The notes beneath the pieces were generated by a model that made no database searches, had not been told where the DNA came from, and saw nothing but the letters and a program-made list of their open reading frames with translations. This document shows, piece by piece, positions 1 to 35,905 of a stretch of DNA of 64,000 nucleotides. The first letter of the stretch is position 1, and every line of letters begins with the position of its first letter. Made by a program: the position numbers and the translations under genes. The stretch covers positions 15,001 through 79,000 of the forward strand of contig JABMCL010002113.1 in the NCBI GenBank assembly GCA_018857735.1, in the 5' to 3' direction. Origin of the DNA: Alviniconcha marisindica (Eukaryota > Mollusca > Gastropoda > Provannidae).

Positions 1-698
1 AATAGTGAACAATCTCCGATGCTCTTTGTATCTTTTATCTGTTATCAACAGATTTACATTATCCGTTCCGGTTTTTTACTTGTCGAATATTTGTTTTTCT
101 GCTGCAGGAGTAATTATTATTCGAACTGTTGAAGAGATGGAAAAGGCAATTATTCATTTGGTACAGTGTGCTTTTATAACCGTTTTAAGTTTATTTTAAT
201 GATACAGACAGAAATGGTGCTATAATTAACTTCTGCTCGATGAATATTGTATAGTATAGGCAGAGACTATACACACTCCCGAAGTGTTTGTCCTTGACCC
301 TGTCGCTCGGAAGGGGCCTCTTACGGAACGTACACACAGGCTGCGTGACCAGACCCAGGGTTACAAACGAGCCAAGGGTAGGTAGACGAAGGAAACGTTT
401 ACTAAAAAAAGTTTGGAAGTTGGTAGGTAAGGTTTTTGTGTTATAAACGGTCTCGTTTGTGGCTCGAAATGTTTGAATATATTGTGTTGATTGATCAGGA
501 AAATGACCAGTCCTTACCATTACGCATCATGGAACTTGGAAGGGGGAAAAAAAATAAAAAAAATAAATAAAGAGAGGCAGTGTAAAAAAACACGGGGCTT
601 GTACTCTGAGTAACAAAACCATGCGTTTATCTTGCATGGTTTGGTTGACAGTTGTCGTCATTTAATATTTTTCAGTGAACTATCTTACCAACACAGCC
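1..698. other. Upstream flank / 5' UTR of CLPX
   Basis: No protein family is recognisable here. The stretch should hold the CLPX promoter and 5' untranslated sequence. A pyrimidine-rich run ending in TTTTTCAG at 667-674 could be a splice acceptor, which would make 675 the start of the exon carrying the initiator ATG, with a non-coding exon further left. No clear TATA box was seen. Confidence 0.4.
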
Positions 699-20597
<19,899 letters not shown>

Positions 20598-21031
20598 CCT
20601 GTTATTAACTTTCTCTGTGGGGTCGTGTTGCCCTCTTCTTTTACTGATGAGTCACCCGGCTGTTGATGATGCAGCTGTGGGTGTGGGAGTAGGTTTTGCA
20701 GGTGGGGGGAGGTGATGATCGAGGTTAAATGGGCGAAGTTGTATGGCTTGTGACTGTTTTTTTCAGAGCTGGTCAGCAGAGAAAATGAGGTGGAGCTGTT
20801 GTAAGCATTTAAGCTGATAGTTGGCGTAACTATCACATGAGCACATGATGACTTTTGTCAGTATTATCATGTGCTTTTGCATAAACTTCTCTTTCATATT
20901 GACTCTGTCTTTGGGGGGGGGGGTTGCTTTTTCTCTTCTTCTTTGTCTTTGAGTGCTAATATAGTCAGATGTCTTTAAAACATATTAATTTTGAAGCAGA
21001 ATGTCAAGATTTATTTCTTCTGTTGGTAAAA

Positions 21032-21042
21032 AATAAAATAAA
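21032..21042 (+). terminator. Candidate CLPX polyadenylation signals
   Basis: AATAAA occurs at 21032-21037 and again at 21037-21042, 435 nt after the stop codon. The cleavage site is not visible from sequence alone. Confidence 0.5.
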
Positions 21043-22532
21043 AGATCAAAATTGAAGTACTGAAGCATTTATTGGTCTGGTACATAACTCATGTGCTCAC
21101 ACAAACACATAGCACTCACACAAACACACTTACATTGCACGCACACCGACTTGCTGGCTGGCAATTTTAGTAATTGTGATTGACTTTATTAAGATGTTAT
21201 TGGCATCTGTCTGGCTTCCAGGACCCAAGAATTCTTAGTACCTAAGCTAAAACTTGCAGGTGTTTTTTTGGTTTTGTGTTTTTTTAAATTTGGGTGGGGT
21301 TAACTTACCTGAGAACTTCAGTAATGTACTGTTAGCACAGAAATGAATCAAGTAAAATATTGGACCAGATTGTTTCCTGGCCTCAAGTACAGAAGTCCTT
21401 GCTCTGGACTGGTTAACACCGTTCTGGTAACTTGGGGAAACATTTCTGGCCTGTTCAGTTGGATGTCAGTGTTACTAGTACTACACTTGAGTGCTTTTGA
21501 AGATTGTTCCAAAACTGTCAGTGTGAAAATTCTTGTAGTGTTTTAGATATGTAGCTTTTTGCGTCTGTGTGTATGTGTGTGTATGAACACACATGTATAA
21601 ATGCTGTAAATTTTGTTCTGTTTTTTTGCATTTTGACTTTGGTTGGGGTGAAACTGTGTAGTAGTGATAGAAATATTATGCAAGAAATGGCAGGATTAAA
21701 GAAAGAAAACAAATCAGTACAAGTTAGCAGCTTCGATGTCAGATATAGTAGTCAGTTTGAATATGTGACTGCATTTTTTGTGGGTGTGTTTTTCTGCTCT
21801 TTTAGGTTTCTTTCTGTTCATTTGAAATCTGATTTGTGTGTGTGTGCATGCATGCATGTTTGTATTTTCACTGTTGCAGTGCGAATGTTTCCAGTTGGAG
21901 GGTTCAGGTGTAATTTTACCTCAGAGTTATGTATCGCCTGTCCATCGTTATAATGCCATGTTCATTTTATTTGGTGTCCGTTTCATGTATGACATTACTG
22001 ATATTCATGAGGATGGAGCCAGTCTTTGTATCTTGCTGTAATCAGTTCAGATCAGTAGTGTGTTAAACTAGGAGGCTTTCTATGTGGGTAGTGGTTCAGA
22101 CTCAGGCATTCTATGATACAAGTTATTAACAATTAACCACTTTTTCTCATTTCATTGGTGATGATTTGAACAGTAACACCCATATGATCCGATATACCCT
22201 GTCCTTGCTGAAACTTTCCATTTGTAAAACTTCTCAGCTACCTGCGAGTTTGAAGCGGAGGATGCTGCACAGTGACTCTGGCTGTGATGCCTGGTCCAGT
22301 CGCACTGTTCTTGTCAGATTGCTGTGCCCAGCTGGTCAGACTGTGTCGTTGTCCACTTGCTCTGAAGTGAGAACGCACAAGCGCTTTGTTCTACATGTTG
22401 ATCTAGCGGCTGCCATGCACTGATTTTGAGCTGTAGCATTTGCCATGCATGTGTCAGGTTGAATTGCCATGGTGATTTTCATGTCTTGGCGTTGAGTGAC
22501 TGTAGTGATCGTAATGTAATGTGAAAGATTAA

Positions 22533-22745
22533 GATCCAAACACATAAAAGGTTCAAAAGAACACTGTTTGTTAGGACAAGACAAAGCGTGAATTTTTTAG
22601 GTAATCCCCTTTATCAAGCTGCAAAATGGCACTTGAACAATGGTTAAACATTGAAAAACAATGAAAAGCGATGAGAACTAAGCCACTTATCTGTTTTTGG
22701 TTGAACTATGTTGTTTTCATGTCCAGTGCTTGCAAGAACGTTCTT
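22533..22745 (-). repeat. Dispersed repeat family A, copy 2 (inverted)
   Basis: The reverse complement matches 8431-8638 end to end, from GATCCAAACACATAAAAGGT to CCAGTGCTTGCAAGAACG. Confidence 0.75.
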
Positions 22746-22824
22746 TTATTGCAGTTAATCTAAAAGAGTATTTGTGAGACACTTACACCTAACATGAGCC
22801 TGCAGCGCACCCAAGTTTGCAGTG

Positions 22825-23035
22825 TTTCATTACCATGATGATTACCATGTATTGGTGTCATGTTACCATGGTGATTGCCATGTATTGGTGTCACGTTACC
22901 ATGGTATTTGCCATGTGTTGGTGTCATTACCTTGGTGATTGCCGTGTTTTGGTGTCATGTTAGCGTGGGGATTGTCATGTATTGGTGTCATGTTACCATG
23001 GCAATTGTCATGCATTGGTGTTGCAGGACCATTCC
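22825..23035. repeat. About 33-bp minisatellite, 6 copies
   Basis: Units of TTACCATGGTGATTGCCATG followed by TATTGGTGTCATG. Intergenic. Confidence 0.92.
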
Positions 23036-23676
23036 TCCCATCTTGATTCCACCTAAAACTGTGCGAGAAGACCATTATCGATTGGTGTGACGCTGAACCA
23101 AATGTCTTACCACTGGGCCACATGCCCTCCAGGGAAGAGGCAGCCGTTGAGAGTCAAAGTAACATCACAGTCAGGTGTCACGTGATCATGAAATAAATGA
23201 GCCCCGTTCCACCTGGGTTTTCAGTGTTTTGTTTTCTGTAAAGATGAAGAAGAATCGTCTGTTTGTTTTTCATCTAAATCATCCAGATCTTAAAAGATTT
23301 TTTTCTTCTGGTTAACTGTATTGATAAAGATCAAGTATGAATGAATTTTATGTTTTTGTTTTTTTGAGAGACAGAGACAGAGGGATTCTCCTGACCTCAA
23401 GCAATCTTGTATAATGCAGAATCTTCACTAACCTGGTTGCACTGACATATCAGTATTTGTTTTGTGAATAGGAGAACAGTTTGTGGGACTGGAAAGACAA
23501 CACTGAGTGGCAGCTGTGATCTGGAATGTGTGCATGCACACACAGTGTTTATATGTGAGACTATGATTGTGTATTTCCCATTTTTCACTGCTGTAAACTG
23601 TCACAGTATTTTTGGATTATTAGGTTTTAGTTTTGTGTCTCCATTTATGCTTTGATTTTACCAAAATCTAAACAGA

Positions 23677-23677
23677 A

Positions 23678-23709
<32 letters not shown>

Positions 23710-23815
23710 AGAGAGAGGGTGTATGAGTTGGAGTGGGTGGGTATATCTGTGTGTGTGAGTGAGTGGGTGTATGTGGGTGGGTATATCTGTGGGTGTATGT
23801 ATGTGTAGATAGATG
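23677..23815. repeat. (GT)n and GTGGGTGTAT-type repeats
   Basis: About 14 GT units, then GA and GTGGGTATATCTGTG repeats. Confidence 0.9.
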
Positions 23816-23883
23816 CAGCATTTTCCTCAAGGACTCCTGTGTGTACCATGGGCTGTTCTTTTTGTTGGACAGCTTGTTGAAGT

Positions 23884-24001
23884 TTCTTCTTCATTTTGCC
23901 CAGTGAAAAACAAAACAGAAAAACAGTCATTGATTTTTTTCATTTCTTCTTCATTTTGCCCCATGAAACACAAAACAAAAAACAATCATTGATTTTTTTC
24001 A
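23884..24001. repeat. About 58-bp tandem duplication
   Basis: Two copies of TTTCTTCTTCATTTTGCCC, ACACAAAACA and CATTGATTTTTTTC. Confidence 0.9.
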
Positions 24002-24309
24002 CTGAATCCAGATACATTGATCTGCCTCACAGGAAGTTTGTGAGGATGTAACATTTTTGTGCTTTTTTGTTGTTGTTTTTAAACTGCTTGTTCCATGAAG
24101 TACTGCATCCAACATTGGCTCTCCTTTTGCGAGCTGTACATGTGGAGTGCAGTAAACACTGTACTCCATTCTTCTGTTTGTAGGCCAAGCCTGTAGAGAC
24201 TTGAAGTTAGCATTGTGTTCATTTGGCCTCATTTCACCAGGATTCCCCCCTGGGCCTTGGTTTTCTTTCTTTTTCTCCAACACAGTGGAGGTGCTGTAGG
24301 TCTTTATGT

Positions 24310-24605
24310 CTGGGACTTGTATTGCAGTGGAAAGTCTGATAAAAAGCCACCCCTTTTTTATTACTGCTTTCTCCAGTGCTTTTTCTTCATTTTTTGTATT
24401 GGTGAACCCCTTGGGTTTGTATCGCAGTGGAAAGCCTGATAAAAAGCCACCCCTATTTTATTACCGTTTTCTCCAACGCTTTTTCTTCATTTTTTTCCGC
24501 ATCAGTGAACCCCTGGGGGCTTGTATCGCAGTGGAGCCTGACAAAAAGCCACCCCTATTTTATTACTGCTTTCTCTTCATTGTTCATGTTGCTGAACCCC
24601 TGACC
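24310..24605. repeat. About 110-bp tandem repeat, 3 copies
   Basis: Units contain TTGTATCGCAGTGGAAAGCC, AAAAAGCCACCCCTATTTTA and TCTTCATTTTTT followed by GTGAACCCCT. Intergenic. Confidence 0.9.
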
Positions 24606-25234
24606 CAAACCAGCCCAGCCCGAAAACTGCAGCAGGGAGAGTACAATACTTGAACTGTTCTTGCGGCTGTGTCACCCACCTGCACTGACGTTGACCTTTG
24701 CCCCTAGAGCTGAATTCTTTTCTTTCTAGTACTGTAGGACATTTTGGACTGGTTTATCATAAGATGTTGATACAAGCTATTTTAGTGTGTGTGTGTATTG
24801 TGCTGCATTTGTGTGTATGTTATTACACTGACACAGCAGCAGTAGCAAATGAACGGCGACACGCTGTTTCTCAGTTTGTTGTCTGTGCAGTGCCTGTTAT
24901 GTGTGCTGGAATGAATAAAAACTGAGGATAAGATAATACAAGTTTCATTTCAGCCATGCTTTGTTGGCTTATCCCCACCCCTTCTCCTGGCACACAATTT
25001 GTTTTGTCAGACTGGTACTAATATGATCTTCCTGACTGACTTTTAAGATATCACTGGAAGTGTGACTACGTGTAATGATTGTCCTCTCTTGGTCCTGACT
25101 GGCCTAGAGAATGGTATTATCAGAAGAAGAGTAAATACTTGTAATGATTGTCTTCTCTTGGTTAAAGAGGCAACTTCCCCCAGTTGGTGCAAGTTGTTTG
25201 TGGACATATGGCTTTGAACCGAAATGCTGAGCTG

Positions 25235-25660
25235 AATGCTTGTAACATGTCCTGGTAGCTTCATGTGCATATTTCATCCATGGTAAAGGTGTGCTCATGA
25301 GCTTCATGTCGACATGGCTGCCCTGGTAAATGATGTACCCATGTGCATGTAATCCATGTTGAATGACATGCTCACATGCACATATAATCCATGGTAGATG
25401 ATGTACTCACAAGCTTCATGTGCACATCCCATGGTAAAAGATGCACTCATGGGCTTTGTGTGCATGTCACATATGTCCATAGCAAAAAGTGTACTCATGA
25501 GCTTTGTGTGCATGTCACATCCATGTTTTTTTGTACATCTGGCCAACCATGATGGTTACATCAGGGCTCACATGTCCATGATAAAAGGTGTACTTGTAAG
25601 CTTCATGTGCATATATATCCTCCATGGTGAATGATGTACATGAGCTTCTTGTCCATGGCA
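25235..25660. repeat. Degenerate CATG-rich minisatellite
   Basis: Diverged 35-55-bp units built from GCTTCATGTGCATAT, CCATGGTAAATGATGTAC and TCATGAG. Intergenic. Confidence 0.75.
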
Positions 25661-26206
25661 GACATGGTAAACAAACAATAAATATATGCAGATGGTGAAA
25701 ACAGTCATTCTTGGCATCATGTGAATAAATGATTACAAACACTTCATTATGGAATGTTGTGATTGTGTGTGTGTGTGTGATGCATCTCAGTAAATTGAGT
25801 CTAGCAGACAAGCAACGACTCTCGTGACTTCCATAACCAAACACAAAACTTACACAAGTCGCAAATGAGATCAAGACTGACCCCCCACCCCTCACCCCCA
25901 TCCCCTTCAGTAACTGAGTTATGAGAAAATGTTTGTCAGGCCTTCTGACTGGAAATAATTGACTAATTTTCCTGATGATAGGAATAATTAAAATGGATTG
26001 GTTTGAACTGTCTTGCAAGACTGGCAAAAAACTACAAAAAATCAGATTTACATACAACACGAATGCACTGTAATAACGCCAAAAATATTCTGAAAAACTG
26101 CTAAAAATGGTAAGTTACAAAGAAAACAACCAAACAAGATGTGAGGAGAGAAACCAGAAGAGATTGAAGAAACTACAGTAAGAAAATGCCACATGAAAGA
26201 GTCGTT

Positions 26207-26375
26207 GTCAGGCCAACATTCTTTCAAGCATTGGACATGAAAGCAACCAAAAGCAGAGATAATTGTCCGAGTTTTTATTTCATTTTTTCACTGTTGAACA
26301 GTTGTGTCGTTTTGTAGCTTAAAAAGGGGGATTACCCTGAAAAATCACATGTTGTGTTTTGTCCTAATAAATAGC
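26207..26375 (+). repeat. Dispersed repeat family A, copy 3
   Basis: Matches 8431-8605, including GTTTTGTCCTAATAAATAGCG, but lacks the last 30 bp. Confidence 0.75.
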
Positions 26376-26489
26376 GTGCTTTTTTGTTTGTTTTTTTCAG
26401 CAACAAAAATTCTTTATTTCTTATTGTGCATTGTAAGGGGAAAAAAATTGTGTAAACTTGTACTGGGACAATACATATTTTGATTCCGA

Positions 26490-26780
26490 TTCTGACAGGA
26501 GAACGTTCTGTCTTTTTTGGATCTGGCAGGACAGGATCTTTAACGTGCATATGTGATCTTTCTGCATGCGTATACACACGGGGGACCTCGCCGGGTTTAT
26601 AGTCTCATCCGAAGGACTTCTGTAGAGCCTTCACAGAATTTGACGCCGGTGAAATCTCAGGGCGAGCACAAAGCCCAGCGGCAGGTAATGGTCACCCATC
26701 CGTTTGATGACCACACTCCATCAGCTTAACTTTGGCTTTCGAGAGCGAGTACTCTTGGCTCTGCGCCACTCACTGACTAT
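26490..26780 (-). mobile_element. 5S rRNA-like SINE
   Basis: On the minus strand the head reads CTCTCGAAAGCCAAAG, then CATCAAACGGATGGGTGACC, which parallels the 3' half of 5S rRNA (TCTCGGAAGCTAAG...TTGGATGGGTGACC), including the internal control region. The tail ends CACGTTAAAGATCCTGTCC, as in many mollusc SINEs. Class assignment is from motif memory, not a search. Confidence 0.6.
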
Positions 26781-27226
26781 CCAGACTCTCGCGATAGTCT
26801 TGTTCCCCGCCCCCTCAACCCCTCCCCCCTCCCCCCACCGCCTTCTCGGCCCCGTCACTGAGTCGAGTCCCTACTGGTAAGCACAGGGACGTCGGTTCGA
26901 AGTCGCTTCGGCTCCTTTCTGTTTAAAAGTTGTGGTATGTGGACACTTGTGACTGTCTCTCACTGCAATTAATGATGGTGACAGTGTGGCGATAGGTATA
27001 TAATCTCCCTCTTCCCCCACCTCCATACCCCCTTGGCCCATTCTCCTCGTCCCTAATAAGCCTCGTGGTTTTTGTGGACGTTAAGCACCATGTTTACTTA
27101 ACTTGCATGTTTACTTAACACCTAGTGACGGAGTACCTAAAGAAACAGCAAACTGAATCCGAAGGGAGACCACTCTCTTTCTCTCCATTTTGTGCTGCAA
27201 AACAAGTACAATATGCATGGATCAGG

Positions 27227-27241
27227 ATGGCTCGAGTGAAG
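27227..27241 (+). CDS. MOCS2: MOCS2A exon 1
   Basis: Five codons, MARVK, with donor AAG|GTACGC. The short first coding exon means the start rests on phase and on the match of the next exon. Confidence 0.75.
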
Positions 27242-28909
27242 GTACGCTGCTATCAAACGGATGAAATGAGTGAATTTCAATGCTGATTTTTGCAGCTACT
27301 TCATGTCAGCATTTTTGTTTGTTCTGATGACAATATTATTGTATGGTGCACAGCCCCAGAAAACCCCGATTGCTGATCTTGCAAACCTCAGGGCAGACTG
27401 ACACAGTTTACACAAGTTACAATCTGTTGACGACGACCTTCTTCGTGTTTTATGTAGGTGACCAACTTCTTTATATAGATAATAGAGGAACACACTGAGA
27501 CAGTGAGAGGGTGTGTGCGTGACACGTTTGGCGGAATGACGGGCATCTTTAACGTGTTGCTGCGGTAACATGGGGGTGGAAGGAATATCGAAAATTAAGT
27601 CAGCACAGAAAGTTGACCCTACCTGGGATCGAACCCGCGACCTTTGGCTTTGTGTCACGAGTCCAGCACTCTACAGGCTGAGCTATCCCCGCCCCTATAT
27701 TTCGTTATTTCGTATTTTTAGATCTACTACAATCACGGTCAGTTCTGACACAATTGTGACATTACGGGAGTAATGCTGGGAGTGTTGGGGTTCGTCAGAG
27801 ATGAGCGAGAGAGGGAGAGAAGGCTATGAAAAGTATAAGTACTATAACGTGTGTAAACTAAGAGTAGGACAGTAAGAGGACAAGGACATTCTTTGCTCGG
27901 GGGATATCAAATTTGTGTCCTTCATAAAAAAAAGGAGGCCACCTTGATCAGGGATGCAAGTGCATAACACTGACAGACTCAAGGTCTAGATTTGTGCCAT
28001 GATCTGGTACTCTTGATGACTGAGTCTGACTAGCTTTGGAATTTAATTCTTGTGTGTCATGTTGGGATCCCTGTCCTGCCCATGTTTTTGTCCTTAGTTC
28101 GGTCTGGTCTTTGAACTCAGATTTCTGACTCAGAGACTGAGAGTGCATTTTGTGTAGCAGAGTGAATTATGATAATATACAGGCCATTGATGGCACACAG
28201 TCAGTAGCTCTTGGTTGCTTTTGGTATTGTTTTAGGTGAAGCTGCTCTTCTTTGCCAAAAGCCGTGAAATTGTTGGGAAGAAGGAAGTTGACATTGAATT
28301 TGAAAGCTGCACAACAGGCCGCGCACTGCTGAAGAATCTGGTTGAAGAATATCCACAGTAAGTCCAGCTGTCAAAATTGTACTTTTCTAGTCACTGAAGT
28401 ATCCATTTTTTTAAAAACAATTTGTAATGCTAATTAAATTTTTGTGCCACCTTCCCCAGTCCCATTCCCAGACACAAATGTCATGATCTGTGCCAGCATC
28501 ACCATTTGACATGTGTGTGTGTGTGTGTTTGTGCATGTGTGTATGCAAGGTGGTATTTGTCAAGTTTGTTAATAACAGTATTTTTATTATTATTTTATGA
28601 GTCCAAGTTTGTATTGTAAATTGAGTCCAGTTTAAACTGCAAGCACCAAACCCACCCTCTTCACCCAAGTCAGTGCTTGGTTACAGAACTTTCACTGTTT
28701 CAGATGCATATTTTTTTCAAATTGATTTGTAACTCATGCTGGGCAAATGTAACAGAGAGGCAGTGGCCTGCTTTCTCCTCAGGCTCAGTGTGATAGCGGA
28801 GAACGTTGTCCTCTCGCTCAACGAGGAGTACCTGAACCTGGACAACCAGGAGCTGAGGCTTCAGGCAGGTGATGAGCTGGCTGTCATTCCACCCATAAGT
28901 GGAGGCTGA
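27227..28909 (+). CDS. MOCS2: MOCS2A: molybdopterin synthase sulfur carrier subunit (MoaD-like)
   Basis: Small subunit of molybdopterin synthase. Its C-terminal Gly-Gly is thiocarboxylated and donates sulfur to precursor Z (cPMP) in molybdenum cofactor synthesis, in the cytosol. Exons 27227-27241, 28236-28357 and 28783-28909 join to 264 nt, giving 87 aa (human 88). The start MARVK is set by phase: the two other nearby ATGs (27213 and 27217) hit a stop or enter the wrong frame. The fold is ubiquitin-like: VKLLFFAKSREIVGK, ENVVLSLNEEYLNLD, then AGDELAVIPPISGG. The GG end is intact. The last exon also carries the MOCS2B start 48 nt downstream, in the same frame. Confidence 0.95.
27410..27694 (-). 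mobile_element. tRNA-derived SINE
   Basis: The minus strand starts GGGGATAGCTCAGCCTGTAG (box A) and has GGTTCGATCCC (box B) 33 bp later, followed by a non-tRNA body containing AACACGTTAAAGATGCCCGTC. It lies within MOCS2A intron 1. The anticodon stem does not pair well and no CCA-proximal acceptor stem closes, so it is not a tRNA gene. Confidence 0.75.
28236..28357 (+). CDS. MOCS2: MOCS2A exon 2
   Basis: The acceptor is TGTTTTAG. Encodes VKLLFFAKSREIVGKKEVD, ALLKNLVEEYP. Donor CA|GTAAGT, phase 2. Confidence 0.95.
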
Positions 28910-28957
28910 ACACCCAACTGTAGGCAGCTCTGTGTACTCGGTGCACAGGTTACAGCC

Positions 28958-28978
<21 letters not shown>
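28783..28978 (+). CDS. MOCS2: Shared exon: end of MOCS2A and start of MOCS2B
   Basis: The acceptor is TCTCCTCAG. Bases 28783-28909 finish MOCS2A (stop TGA 28907-28909). Bases 28958-28978 are the first seven codons of MOCS2B, MSGEHSM, with the ATG in good context (ACAGCCATG), ending at donor ATG|GTGAGA in phase 0. The spacer between them is 48 nt. One exon therefore serves two proteins. Confidence 0.88.
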
Positions 28979-33322
<4,344 letters not shown>

Positions 33323-33336
33323 TTTTGTAAAAATCA

Positions 33337-33389
33337 ACAACAACAACAACAACAACAACAGCAACAACAACAACAACAACAACAACAAC
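33337..33389. repeat. (CAA)n microsatellite
   Basis: About 17 CAA units with one GCA change, starting 15 bp after the MOCS2B stop, so probably within its 3' UTR. Confidence 0.95.
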
Positions 33390-33977
33390 ATGCATTGCTA
33401 TGGTGTCTGCTGCTTTCTACTGCCAGTCCAGCGGCATGCACTATTGTCAGGAATATCTTCCATTGCATCCACAGGGTGGCTGGGGGCGTCTGATGTCGCT
33501 CTCCTGTCTGGAAGCTCAGGGCTGTCATTTGATTCCCCTTTCCTGTCTCCTCGGTTGTTTTTCTGACTGGTCCTCTTGCTCTTTTTGTCTTGTCAAGTTT
33601 CTCTTAATGGCCCATCCTTCTGACTTGTATTCAGAAAATTCTCCAACATTTTTCTTAAAGAGGTGGGCATTTTTGTTTGTTTGTGCATGGTTCTTTTTAC
33701 TTTTTGTTTTCTTTTGGTATTGCTTCTGTCCATTCCTCTTTTTTTTATGCTATTCTTTAATGTGGCATCGATAAATTAAACAGAATGGTCAACGACAGTA
33801 GCATGTCCAAATCTTATAAGATGATTTAAGGGCAATATTGAAAGGATCGAGTCTTCAAATATTTGTGTTTGCTGTTTGTATGTTTAGTTTTATATTTGTG
33901 TAGGATTTGATTTTGTAGATTTGACTTGAGAAAGTTTGATACATGAAGAGTTTTGAAGTGTGCATTTGTTTATGACA

Positions 33978-34035
33978 GAGTTTGATTATCCTGAGGTGAC
34001 CCTGTGGTGTTGACAGGACGTTAAAATCCAGTTAC
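33978..34035 (+). repeat. Short dispersed repeat, copy 2
   Basis: Matches 4691-4745 (TTTGAT..., CCTGAGGT, GACAGGACGTTAAAATC). Confidence 0.6.
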
Positions 34036-34054
34036 TGCTCAGTAGGGTGTGTGT

Positions 34055-34790
34055 GATCTTTTGTGCATCTTCCTTGTAGTTACCTGCATGCCATGTAGTT
34101 ATCGTTGGTGGTTTGGGTCTCTGTTGTCATGCCTTTTGTGCATCTTCCTTGTAGTTACCTGCATGCCATGTAGTTATCGTTGGTGGTTTGGGTCTCTGTT
34201 GTCATGCCTCTTGTGCATCTTCCTTGTAGTTACCTGCATGCCATGTAGTTAGCGTTGGTGGTTTGGGTCTCTGTTGTCATGCCTCTTGTGCATCTTCCTT
34301 GTAGTTACCTGCATGCCATGTAGTTAGCGTTGGTGGTTTGGGTCTCTGTTGTCATGCCTCTGTGCATCTTCCTTGTAGTTACCTGCATGCCATGTAGTTA
34401 ATCGTTGGTGGTTTGGGTCTCTGTTGTCATGCCTTTTGTGCATCTTCCTTGTAGTTACCTGCATGCCATGTAGTTATCGTTGGTGGTTTGGGTCTCTGTT
34501 GTCATGCCTTTGTGCACTTCTGTTTACTGCATGCCATGTTTGTTATCGTTGAGGTTTGGACCTCTGTTGTATGACCTCTTGTGCGTTTCCTTGTAGTTAC
34601 TGCTCTAGTTATCGTTGGTGGTGTGTGATGCTTTTGTGCATCTTCCTTGTAGTTACCTGCATGCCATGTAGTTATCGTTGGTGGTTTGGGTCTCTGTTGT
34701 CATGCCTTTTGTGAACTTCCTTGATTCTGCATGCCATGTAGTTTCGTTGGTGGTTTGGGTCTCTGTTGTCATGCCTCTTGTGCACGTGAT
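34055..34790. repeat. 75-bp minisatellite, about 10 copies
   Basis: Units of TTGTGCATCTTCCTTGTAGT, TACCTGCATGCCATGTAG and TTGGTGGTTTGGGTCTCTG. Exact 75-bp spacing in the first copies, decaying after 34510. Confidence 0.96.
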
Positions 34791-35345
34791 GATTTTTGAG
34801 TGCTGGTAACCTTCCTTGTCTGTTGAGTGCTGGTAACCTTCCTTGTCTGTTGAGTGCTGTTAACCTTCCTTGTCTGTTGAGTGCTGGTAACCTTCCTTGT
34901 CTTTTGAGTGTTGTTAACTTTGCTTGTTTGTTGAGTGCAGTTAACATTCCATGTCTGTCAAATGCCGTTAACCTTCCTTGTCTGTTGAGTGCTGTTAACC
35001 TTCCTTGTCTGTTGAGTGCTGTTAACCTTCCTTGTCTATTGGGTGTTGTTAACTTTGTTTGTTCGTTGAGTGCAGTTAACATTCCATGTCTGTCAAGTGC
35101 TGTTAACCTTTCTTGTCTGTCGAATGCTGTTAACTTTCCTTGTCTGTCGAGTGCTGTTAACGTCCCTTGTCTGTTGAGTGCTGTTAACCTTTCCTGTCTG
35201 TCGAGTGCTGTTAACTTTTACCTTGTTGGTCGAGTGCTGTTAACTTTCCTTGTCGGTTGGGTGCTGTTAACTTTCCTTGTCGGTTGAGTATTGTTAACTT
35301 TTCTTGTCGGTTGAGTGCTGTTGACCTTCCTTGTCTGTTGATTCA
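34791..35345. repeat. 27-bp minisatellite, about 20 copies
   Basis: Units of GTTAACCTTCCTTGTCTGTT followed by GAGTGCT. The unit is nine codons long, leaving a 163-codon frame open (repeat SAVNLPCLL). Confidence 0.96.
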
Positions 35346-35394
35346 GGGATATCACATTTAAAATATAATCAGAAGTCATTTCCATTGTTAGTCA

Positions 35395-35690
35395 GATTGT
35401 ATGAATTGTGCCAAATCAGACTGTGTGAATTGGGCCAAATCAGACTGTGTGAATTGGGCCAATTCAGACTGTGAAATGGGCCAAATCAGACTGTGTGAAT
35501 TGGGCCAAATCAGACTGTGTGAATTGGGTCAATTCAGACTGTGTGAAATGGGCCAAATCAGACTGAGTGAATTGGGTCAAATCAGACTGAGTGAAATGGG
35601 CCAAATCAGACAGTGTGAATTGGGTCAAATCAGACTGAGTGAACTGGGCCAAATCAGACAGTGTGAATTGGACCTAAACAGATTGTTCTA
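35395..35690. repeat. 24-bp minisatellite, 12 copies
   Basis: Units of GTGTGAATTGGGCCAAATCA followed by GACT. Diverged copies extend to about 35905. The unit is eight codons, so frames stay open on both strands. Confidence 0.96.
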
Positions 35691-35905
35691 GTACATAATC
35701 AGATTGTGCAAATCAGATGATGCAAATTGTACAAAATCAGATTGTGTGAATTGTTTGCAATGAGATTGTGTGAATTGTGCATAATCAGGTCATGTGAAAT
35801 TTGTATAGTTGTGTGTAATCAGATCAAGGGAATTGTGTGTAATCACACTGGGTGAATTGTGCATAATCAGATCAAGGAAGTTGTGTGTAATCACACTGTG
35901 TGAAT

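Larger units (their letters stand above)
20598..22815. other. CLPX 3' UTR and flank
   Basis: Non-coding sequence. Two overlapping AATAAA signals at 21032-21042 are the first good candidates for CLPX polyadenylation, giving a 3' UTR of about 450 nt. Later AATAAA sites (around 23192 and 24914) could serve longer forms. No other gene recognised. Confidence 0.5.

Noticed and set aside
27600..27694. tRNA gene on the minus strand
   Set aside because: Boxes A and B are present, but the acceptor and anticodon stems do not close and the sequence continues into a SINE body.
34791..35690. CRISPR-like array of regular repeats
   Set aside because: Units are contiguous with no unique spacers, and the genome is eukaryotic, so these are minisatellites.
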